In this document: positions 23,655 to 31,215 of the stretch, one piece after another
Layout of the letters: every line of letters begins with the position of its first letter
Numbering within the stretch: the stretch's first letter is position 1
From: Isoetes taiwanensis
Lineage: Eukaryota; Streptophyta; Lycopodiopsida; Isoetales; Isoetaceae
Assembly (NCBI GenBank): GCA_021234155.1
Contig: JAJEKV010000026.1
Span: forward strand, 17,264,468-17,328,467
DNA: 64,000 nt
Direction of reading: 5' to 3'
Notes under the pieces: model-generated
Databases searched by the model: none
What the model was told of the DNA's origin: nothing
The model's input: the letters and a program-made list of their open reading frames with translations, nothing else
Program-made: the position numbers and the translations under genes

Positions 23655-25515
23655 AAGCCATATCCCTTTCCCTTTCCCTTTGCTCTATCCCGTGATTTCA
23701 TTTTTCTTATTTTCTACTTTTTTTCTTTTTCCTTTCTTTTTCTCGCCTTTCTCACATGTTTCCTTGTTTTCCCATCCCTTTCCTTCCCCCTTCCCTCGCT
23801 CCCGATAATTTTTTCCCTTCCCTTTTTCTCTTTTCTCCACCTTTTCCCTCTTCTCTCTTTTTCTTTGCCCTTTTCCTTCCCCCTTTCCCTTTTTTTATGC
23901 CTTCTTTTCCCCACCCTTTTTTCCATGTCTTCCTTTTTTCTCAACCTTTTACTCTTTCTCGCCCTTTTCCATGCCTATTTTCCCTTCTCTTTTCCTCCTT
24001 TTCCCACTCTTTTTTTTCCTCCCTTTTTGTGCCTTTTTCCCTTCCATTTTTCTTTTCTCCCTCCCATTTTCCATGCCCTTTTTTACCTTCCCTTTTTCCA
24101 TCTCCTCACCCTTTCCCTCTTTTCCCTTTTCCATGTTCCCTTTTTCTCTTCCCCTTTTCCATTTTCCCTCATTTCCTTTTTCCCCGTGGCCTCTCTCTTC
24201 CCCTTTTCCATTCTTTTTTTTTTTTTCTATTTCCCTCTTTTCCCATGCCCTTTTTCCCTAACTTTTTTCTTCTTTCTATTTTTCCTGCGGTTTCCTTTTT
24301 TCCCTCCTCCTTTTCCCACCCTTTTCCCTCTTCCCTGCAGGTAATTTTCCCTTCTTTCAAACCCTTCCTTTTCCTTTCTCTTTTCCTTTCCTCATGTCCT
24401 TTTTTCCCTTTCCCTCCCCTCCATCACCCCCCCTCGGCTTCCCCTTTCCCATTTCCATTTCTTTTCTTGATGCTTTGTCGATCCTTTTCCCAGGTGACAC
24501 TTTTTCCTTTTCCTTTCCTTTTCCTTTTCCCCTTTTTCCATGCCTTTTGTAATACATTTGTTTTATTCTCTTATTTTCTATACCCATTTTCCTCTTTTTC
24601 CCCACCCTTTCTCTCTTGCCCTTTTTCTTTTTTTCCCCTTTTTCTTTTTTTTCGCTTTTTCCTTTTTAATTCCCTTTTCCCATGCCTTTTTCCTTTCACC
24701 AACTGCTTCTTTTTTCTCCTTTTATTTTCCCTTTTTTTCCTTTTTTCTCTTTTCCTTTTAATCCTTTTCCCTTTTCCCCATGCCTTTTGCCCTTCACATT
24801 CTCTCTTCCACTTCCCTTTTCTTTTCCTTTTTTCCCTTTTCCTTTCCCTTTTTTCTTTTTTCCCTTTTCCTTTTACCCTTTTCCCTTTCCCCCCATGCCT
24901 TTTTTGCCCTTCACATTCTCTCTTTCCACTTCCCCTTTTCCTTTTGCCCTTTTCTTCTCCCTTTTTTTTTTCCCCCTTTTTTTCTTTTTTTACCTTTTCC
25001 TTTTTTTCCTTTTTCCTTTTCCCCATGCCTTTTACCCTTTTCCCCTTTTCCCCATGCCTTTTTTCCTTTCACCACCCTTTTATCCTTTTCCCTTTTCCTT
25101 TTACCCTTTTCTTTTTCCCCCATGCCTTTTGCCCTTCACATCTCTCTTTCCACTTCCCTTTTCCTTTTTTTCCTTTTTCTTTTCCCTTTTCCTATTTTCC
25201 TTTTCCTTTCCCCTTTTTTTCCTTTTTCCCTTTTCCTTTTACCCTTTTACCTTTTCCCCATGCCTTTTTAACCTTCACATTCTCTCTTTCCACTTCCCTT
25301 TTCTTTTTTTCCCTTTTTCTTTTTTCCCTTTTCCTTTTTGCCTTTTTCCTTTTCCCCATGCCTTTTTTCTTTTCCCCCCCCTTTCTCTTTTCCTTTTTTT
25401 TCCCTTTTTTCCCTTTTCCTTTACCCTTTTTCCCCATGCCTTTTGCCCTTCACATTCTCAGCTCTTTCCACTTCCCTTTTCCTTTTCCCCCTTTTCATTT
25501 ACTCTTTCCCCTTAA
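23655..25515. repeat. Polypyrimidine tract, 1.9 kb, with higher-order repeats
   Basis: The plus strand is almost pure CCCTTTTCC-type sequence. From about 24770 to 25480 a longer unit recurs, marked by CCCCATGCCTTTTGCCC followed by TTCACATTCTCTCTTTCCAC at roughly 24777, 24893, 25121, 25256 and 25434. Open frames of up to 611 codons are low-complexity F/P/L/S strings, and I reject them as genes. Confidence 0.9.
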
Positions 25516-25739
25516 GAGATCGAACGCGATGACCAATCACAAAGTGTTGTTAAGTCGCGTAATAAATCTAGGCCTTCGAATGCATCCGTGATGATCTCAC
25601 CATTAAATTTAGGGGCTCGATGCACTACGACACTACGGTATAACATTTTATAATATAAGAAGATAAGAACTTTTAAATGTCACTAGCTAATACTCGTTAT
25701 ATTGTCATAGGAACATCTATACGGGTTTCCCCTAACAAG

Positions 25740-26011
25740 CAAAGACGCATACAAGTAGCCACTTTAACGTGGAGCCGTTTATCCAGATCAGGCTATATCG
25801 ACTGAGGAACCGGCCCCACTTCGAGGAATGCGGGGCGCTTTTAGAAAATTATTATAATTCTATGAACTACATTAACGCCATATTCTTTTGGTTTTTATAG
25901 GAAGCAGTGGCGGATATGAATGAAGGTCTAGAGCATGACATGGGGCGCGGGGTCGACGAGGGATCTGCAAACATTGCTGGAGAGCCATCCAATCGCAACC
26001 GCGCGGGCTGA
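25740..26011 (+). other. Possible terminal exon, unidentified
   Basis: After TTTTATAG near 25900 an open frame reads EAVADMNEGLEHDMGRGVDE and ends AGEPSNRNRAG before TGA at about 26009. It is acidic with no known domain. It could belong to the same lost gene as the exons at 21.8-23.0 kb. Confidence 0.25.
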
Positions 26012-26109
26012 GGGTTCGGCGCCATCAAACTACGTGCTGGATGACTACTTAATCGGACCGATGAGATTAGCTCTAGGCTAAAAGGGTGGATACTCCTCTT
26101 ATCGAAGTC

Positions 26110-26300
26110 TTTTTTGTGATTATTTAAAAATATAAATACAATTCACTTTTTGTGATTATTTAAAAATATAAATATAAAAAATAATTTTGTGACTATTTAA
26201 AAAATATAAATATAAAAACACTTTTTGTGATTATTTAAAAATATTTTTATATTTATATTTTTTATATAAATATATTTTTTATTTATTTTTTATTTTTTTC
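26110..26300. repeat. AT-rich tandem repeat, about 48-bp unit, four copies
   Basis: The phrase TTTTGTGATTATTTAAAAAT followed by ATAAATATAAAA recurs four times, then the tract turns into plain A/T repeats. Confidence 0.8.
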
Positions 26301-26810
26301 CCTACACGCCAGATGCGACGTATCCACGCGGTTTTTTTTGCCACGCGGGCTTTTTCTACACGCCGGATTTTTCGATTTTCCCGCGGTATATTCCACGCGT
26401 TTATTCCATCGCGGTGACGCCGCGATGGTAACGATACACGCGGCTTTTACGCGATGTATATTCCGTGGTGTATATTCCACGCGGTATATTCCACGCGGTT
26501 CCCGTTCTGACGTGACGACGCCGCATGCACGATACACGCGGGTTTTTATGGGCACGACGTGGATTTTGTTGATGTTTCACGCGGTATATTCCACGCGGTA
26601 TATTCCACGCGGTATATTTCACGCGGTCACGCCGCATGCGACGATCGCGGTCACGCCCCGCACGACGCCATACGGCGACGCCGCCGACGCGTCGAGATGC
26701 GACGCGACGCCGCATGCGACGCGGTTTGCGGGCTGACGCCGCGTGACGACGCCTGCGCGATGCCGCCAACGTCGCGATAGACGCCGCACGCACGCCGCTA
26801 AATGACCTTT
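26300..26810. repeat. CpG-dense repeat block, possibly part of a 5' LTR
   Basis: In an otherwise AT-rich region this 0.5 kb is packed with CpG. The 14-mer CCACGCGGTATATT, complete or slightly varied, recurs about seven times. GACGCCGCATGCGACG-type words recur near 26520, 26630 and 26705. It ends about 55 bp before a tRNA-Met-type primer binding site, so it may belong to the retrotransposon's 5' LTR. However, I find no matching copy in the 3' LTR region, so this is only a guess. Confidence 0.7.
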
Positions 26811-26865
26811 TTCTTGTTAAAGCGGTGGAGTGCAACCGTGATAATGCAGTAGGGGACGCCACAAG

Positions 26866-26877
26866 TGGTATCAGAGC
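26866..26877 (+). other. Primer binding site (initiator Met tRNA type)
   Basis: TGGTATCAGAGC is the standard plant LTR-retrotransposon primer binding site, complementary to the 3' end of initiator methionine tRNA. The preceding ...CCACA AG would place the 5' LTR end at about 26863. Confidence 0.85.
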
Positions 26878-27068
26878 AATGTTCTTGGAGACCAAGAGCA
26901 AAGCACCGCCATGCTCCCAAGAGAGTACTAACTTGATAGGATCCTCAAACCTCGAAAAATGGGAAATTTTTTCTCATTTTTGTAGTATATGCTAAGCTAG
27001 TAAAGTTAAGTGAATTAGAACATAAAAAGACTAAAATTAGTGAGCCAAAACCTTCAAAAAGTAGGATG

Positions 27069-27134
27069 GTCTCACACGTCAAGGCCAGAGCAATAATGAA
27101 AAGTTCATTTTGAGTCGGGCTAACGCGGTGAGAC
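27069..27134. promoter_or_regulatory. Nested dyad hairpin 1
   Basis: It begins GTCTCACACGT and ends ACGCGGTGAGAC, with ATGAA/TTCAT at the centre. It is the most diverged of the four copies (others at 27282, 28949 and 29149) and lies upstream of the H3-like ORF. Confidence 0.7.
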
Positions 27135-27281
27135 ATTGAGCCAAAAACACCTTGAAAAGTGATGAATTTTTTAAAAGTAACATGGTAATTCAATTTCAAG
27201 CTAAAAACTAGCTAGATTAGTATGTTACATTCCTAAAAAACATGCTTAGAAAGTATAAAATTTAGCATCAAAATTCACCAT

Positions 27282-27345
27282 GTCTCACAATGCCGCGCCA
27301 GAGCAAAATGAAACATTCATTATTGATCCAAGCAACGTATGAGAC
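27282..27345. promoter_or_regulatory. Nested dyad hairpin 2
   Basis: It begins GTCTCACAATG, contains CCGCGCC and ATGAAACATTCAT, and ends ACGTATGAGAC. It lies 213 bp after copy 1 and 164 bp before the TATA box of the H3-like ORF. Confidence 0.7.
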
Positions 27346-27445
27346 CATGAGGTTAGAAAAGTCTAAATTAAGCCATGTAATAGGTTAATAAGTGTCTTGG
27401 CTCACCCAAAAGAGTAATTTGAAATTTGACCTAAAATTGCCCATC

Positions 27446-27454
27446 TATAAATAG
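27446..27454 (+). promoter_or_regulatory. TATA box before the H3-like ORF
   Basis: TATAAATAG lies 108 nt before the ATG at 27554, followed by a stretch containing GACCCCCATTTC. The gag-like ORF has the same box at almost the same distance, 118 nt. The pair suggests an internal promoter for each ORF. Confidence 0.65.
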
Positions 27455-27553
27455 ACCTAGGACCCCCATTTCTAACGTTCTTCCTTAGAAAAATTGCTCC
27501 CCTTGTTAAGGCGATTTTTGGGCGCCCGACGTCGGATTGACGAGCTGTCAAAC

Positions 27554-28835
27554 ATGGCCCGGACGAAACAAACTGCTAGAGTTCCTCCAGGTGATACAAC
27601 TCCCAGCTTCCTACTCCAAGAAATGCTTCAGGAGCGCCTTTTTCACCAAGGAGGCCATCCTTCATCGGGTGAAGGGACATCGTCCGAGGAGCATCCCGAC
27701 AACACCACCAACCAAGGAGGGGATGAGACAGAAGTGGAGGAGGACGCACACTCAGATGCGCGGACAGAAGTCCTCGACAATGAGGAGCCAAACGCCATGC
27801 AAAGAGGTTTTTGAAGAAATGGAGGAGGAAAGGAAGAAGAAGGAGGAACAAGATCGGGCGCCGAGGAGCATGAAGAACGAGAGAGCCGACCCTGACCCAA
27901 ATTGAAGAAGAAGAATTAGCGGCGTGGATAAAGAAGCACGGTTTAAAGAACGCCGAGAGAGGAAGAGAGAAGAGAAGAAAAGGAAGAGGGACTAAGAGGA
28001 AGCCAAAGCAAAGCAGAGGAGCTGAGAGTGAAGAAGGGAAAGTTCGTGGAGGGAGGCCAAAGAAAAACTCAAGAAGGCCCCACGCCCAAGGTCGCCATCC
28101 GTTAAGCTGCTCAGATTCAGCCCCCCACCCTCCCCTGGGATGACTCGGGAGGATGAGGACTTTAATCCCTTCAACAAAGAGGCGGGATCTTCGGCTGACC
28201 CCGCCAATGTGCAGCTCCCCGACCGAAAGCAGCCCGAAAGCAGCGGTAGGTCCCCACCATACCCGACGTGGGACAAAAACAAAGCGCCGCAGCCAGCCCG
28301 AGAGGCGTATGTGATAGACCCCGTCAAGGTCTATCAGAAGAAACTAAGGGAGCACAATGCCTTCATGGCGAAGTGGGAGGCGTACAACACATACTACCAG
28401 CAAAACAGAGTAAGAACTATCGAAGGTGGACATCCGACGAAGAACCAGACTCTAAAGCCGCCACCACAGAAGCCCAAACCTCCTAGACCACCAGGCAAAA
28501 AGAGAACCGGCAGAAAGGAGAGCGAGAGGAAAGCCGTGAGAGAGATCAGGCATTTTCAGCGTAGCTTCGGGTTCTTGATCCCCCGTGCACCGTTCGCCCA
28601 ACTAGTCCGAGAGGTAATTCAAGAATACAACACGGAGATGAGGGTGACGGATGAGATGTTGCTGGCACTGCAAGAGGCAACAGAACAAAAACTAGTGCAG
28701 CATTTTGAAGATTCGACAGCCTGCACAGTCCATGCAAAGAGAGTGACACTAATGAAGCAGAGGACATGCATCTCGCTAGCTACATCAAGGGAGAGCGACC
28801 GTAAAATTTTGGAAATAATAGAAAAATTTTGTTAA
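27554..28835 (+). CDS. Histone H3-like protein encoded in the retrotransposon (frame-shifted copy)
   Basis: The ATG at 27554 opens MARTKQTAR, identical to the start of histone H3; removal of Met would expose an H3 tail end including K4. Val then replaces K9. A Ser/Glu-rich acidic stretch follows to about 27810. In the next frame comes a charged, probably coiled segment (EEMEEERKKKEEQ), and one frame over AAWIKKHGLKNAE with basic GGRPKK. The frame 28090-28751 holds a Pro- and Lys-rich linker and then the H3 fold (28533 onward): VREIRHFQRS, PFAQLVREV, LLALQEATEQKLV, HFEDS, HAKRVTLM. The final helix, EDMHLASYIKGERP, is in the neighbouring frame and stops at 28802-28804; without the shift the frame runs on to 28835. 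About 415 codons in all, against 136 in H3. Three or four one-base frame changes disrupt this copy. The H3 homology is certain to my eye; the function is not known. Confidence 0.85.
28533..28804 (+). other. H3 histone-fold domain
   Basis: By hand alignment, roughly half of about 75 core residues match canonical H3, from the REIR helix to HAKRVT. alphaN reads REIRHFQRS, alpha1 PFAQLVREVIQEY, loop 1 NTEMRVT, alpha2 EMLLALQEATEQKLVQHFED, and loop 2 HAKRVTLM. Loop 1 has canonical H3 length. REIRHFQ and LIP in alphaN resemble plant CENH3 more than H3, whereas the short loop 1 is H3-like. K56 and K79 positions carry R and N. The last helix (AEDMHLASYIKGERP) aligns with PKDIQLARRIRGERA but is one frame away. 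Confidence 0.88.
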
Positions 28836-28948
28836 TATGAAGAGTTTTTGACAAGGTAACATGTGCAATCTTGCTTAATTGAGTTAAGTTACTGAGTTCT
28901 AGCTTTTGTTTTAGTTAAAACTGACATTTTGAACAAAATTGAGAGGAT

Positions 28949-29015
28949 GTCTCACACGTCGCGCCAGGAGCGAAAATGAAAAGTTCATTTTTGGTCTGGG
29001 CGCAACGTGTGAGAC
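28949..29015. promoter_or_regulatory. Nested dyad hairpin 3
   Basis: The outer arms GTCTCACACGT and ACGTGTGAGAC are perfect 11-bp complements. Inside lie GCGCC/GGCGC and ATGAA/TTCAT. It sits between the H3-like and gag-like ORFs. Confidence 0.85.
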
Positions 29016-29148
29016 CATGCCCCAAAACTGCCCAAAACAGCTCCAAATCGACCAAATAAGGGGTCAATTCTGCCTAACTCGATGAGTCCAGTAGAATTAG
29101 ACCCTTACATCACCCAAATTGGACAAGTTTAACCCATTTAGAGTCAAT

Positions 29149-29215
29149 GTCTCACACGTCGCGCCAGGAGCAAAAATGAAACTTTCATTATTGGTCTTGG
29201 CGCAACGTGTGAGAC
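29149..29215. promoter_or_regulatory. Nested dyad hairpin 4
   Basis: It has the same 11-bp outer arms as copy 3 and the same inner GCGCC/GGCGC pair, with ATGAAACTTTCAT at the centre. It lies 200 bp after copy 3 and about 240 bp before the second TATA box. Confidence 0.85.
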
Positions 29216-29387
29216 CTCTCAGCAAATTCTCCACCATCCTCCAGTTTGTTGCAATAGGTTCATGCTAATCTTAGCATGCTCAAACCCCAAAAGTATTCAA
29301 ATCCTCATTTGGACCTCCTAATAGGTCAGAATTGCCCAACCCCAATAAAATTCTAAGTCATCCAAAAATTAGGGTTTTTCCCTTGTC

Positions 29388-29396
29388 TATAAATAG
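29388..29396 (+). promoter_or_regulatory. TATA box before the gag-like ORF
   Basis: TATAAATAG followed by GCCCCCATTTCCC, as at 27446, lies 118 nt before the ATG at 29506. Confidence 0.65.
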
Positions 29397-29505
29397 GCCC
29401 CCATTTCCCACTTGACACCCTACAAGTCTACTCTTGACCCTTTAGGCGATCTCCCAGTTCCCATAGGCGCTCCTTCTGTTTGCTAGTCACACTTTCCCCA
29501 GAGCA

Positions 29506-30632
29506 ATGGCAACTGCTGACTTCAGGCGATGGTACAGCGCCAGTGCCCATGCAGCTGAGACCAACGTCAACAACATCTTCCAGCTTTTCCAGAAAGAGAT
29601 TGATGTCCAAGCAACCTTGCATACAACGCCAGCATATAGGCGAGTTTTAGCTGAGTTCCAAGCTAGGGTAGGTCAGTCCCTAGTACAGTTCCCCCCTTGC
29701 ACGGTCTATTTTGTTCCCCGCCCATCCCTACAAGCAGCCTTGGGTGATGTCCAGAACATTGCCAAGTATTTGATCAACAAGGCACAGAGGTTGCCAGACT
29801 ACATGGTCCCCGACAGCTTGGATGTGACCAAGTACTTTTCCTACACCGCCACGCTTGGCCATATTCCTTTCCCACCGCGGTCGAAAACCCAATAGCATCC
29901 TTAGCAAAGCTGCAATGTGATGCTTTTGCGCATTCGCCAGGAGCAAGAAGGAAGAACAGAAGAAGAGGAATCGGAAGATGAAGAATATGTGGAGCTCGAC
30001 CCAGCAGAAGAACAGCGGTTAGCGGAAGAGGAGTTAACCAACTTCGAGCGAAGCCGCCAGACCCTCAGAGTCGCTCCCCCACTTGGGCTAGGCATCACAA
30101 GCCTAGCCCCCATCATCATTGACGGTGAGGAGTACCTGCTCCTCACCGATATCCGATATCTCCCCAATGCGTGTAGAGGGAGTTCCGCTTGACGAAGTTG
30201 CCGCACCAACCAGGGCAAAGAACCGCATTTGGACGACTTCATCGCCCGTGGAGTCTCGTGACTTCCCGCTTCAGTGAGAGAAGCCGACACCCACTCTGTG
30301 GGAGTCGACTTCGACATCCAGCCTACAAAGAACATAAGGCAAATAATGGAAGCTTGAGAACTGCCATCTGAGGAGGAGTTCTACATATGCCATCCAAGAA
30401 CGGATGGGGATCCGTGTCAAGACCACGAGCATCTTGATGCCGAGTTCTTCGACACCATCTCGCACAAGAGGAGCAGGAATCGACGTCAGGCGAGTTTCAT
30501 CGACAATTAGATACTACCAAGAAATCACTGAGGTAGAGGTCGATGAATACGCTGGAAGGCATAGAGCGGGAGGCCAAGCAGGTAGAGAGTCATCAGCAAC
30601 ACACAATGACAGGTCATTGAGGTACTACCTGC
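29506..30632 (+). pseudogene. Gag-like ORF, broken
   Basis: The frame from 29506 reads MATADFRRWYSASAHAAETN and continues with a helical segment (NNIFQLFQKEIDVQ) and KYLINKAQRLPDYMVPDSLD to a stop at 29895. After two stops it resumes in the same frame at about 29920 with a strongly acidic stretch (EEEESEDEEYVELD) and VAPPLGLGITSLAPIIIDGE to 30192. Later pieces near 30220-30510 include EEEFYICHPRTDGDP in other frames. I call it gag from its position before the protease and its helical, acidic make-up. I see no CCHC zinc knuckle and no capsid motif I can name, so the assignment is by context. Confidence 0.5.
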
Positions 30633-31067
30633 TTGTCCTTGAAGGACACCTGCTTCCTTTCCTGCCACATCTTTGCTGCTATAGATACAAAACAGGCAGA
30701 GAATCAGTATAGAGTAATTTCCACAATAGGGAACGCCAAAACCAAGTCCTTCATAGTCCTAATAGACTCGGGAAGTAGCCACAACTTCGCTTCCCCAAGG
30801 ATGGTCGACATATTGAAGTTTAAACCCTTAAAGTCCATGCCAAGGCCCGTAATCTTGGCGAGCGGAGCAATAAGACAAACGGCAGGGAAGAGGATCAATT
30901 TCGACATTGACTTGCCAGAAATTAATATCTCGATGGGGAGCGTAAGTAATGGACATCGGCAAGTACGATTGATAATAGGAATGGAGTACCTTGGACCAAG
31001 AGGGGCCATCATTGACCCGTGGAAAGTGGAAGGTGACCCTCACAACGCCCGACGACAAAGTTATTGA
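30633..31067 (+). pseudogene. Retrotransposon aspartic protease domain
   Basis: The frame contains VLIDSGSSHNFAS (active-site DSG near 30765), then ILKFKPLKSMPRPVILASG and VRLIIGMEYLGP, the order seen in gypsy retropepsins. Cleavage of the Gag-Pol polyprotein is the family's role. The frame stops at 31067, and the reverse transcriptase begins in another frame near 31216, so the polyprotein is interrupted here. Confidence 0.85.
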
Positions 31068-31215
31068 GATCACGTGTAAAGAAGTTGCTCCCATCATGCA
31101 AGTTGTATGTCTATTAAGAAGCTACTCAAGTCAATCAAGAGCGAAAGCAGTAGTATAAATCTTCAAACTTGAGATTGAAGAACCCCGAAGCCTGGAGGAA
31201 AGCAAGGAAGACAAA

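Noticed and set aside
23756..25591. A 611-codon open frame rich in F, P, L and S
   Set aside because: It follows from a C/T-only strand with no stop-forming purine words; other frames and the first tract (17478-18290) show the same. No domain or codon signal.
28140..28835. H3-like ORF as a plain host H3 gene next to the retrotransposon
   Set aside because: It is over 400 codons with a non-H3 linker and shares a promoter module with the gag-like ORF between PBS and polypurine tract. A chance insertion is less likely but not excluded.
27000..29500. The two hairpin/TATA modules as a pair of LTRs around the H3-like ORF
   Set aside because: The modules are too diverged and differ in length, no primer binding site follows the second, and no TG...CA ends or polypurine tract lie at the expected places. 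Kept as a minor alternative.
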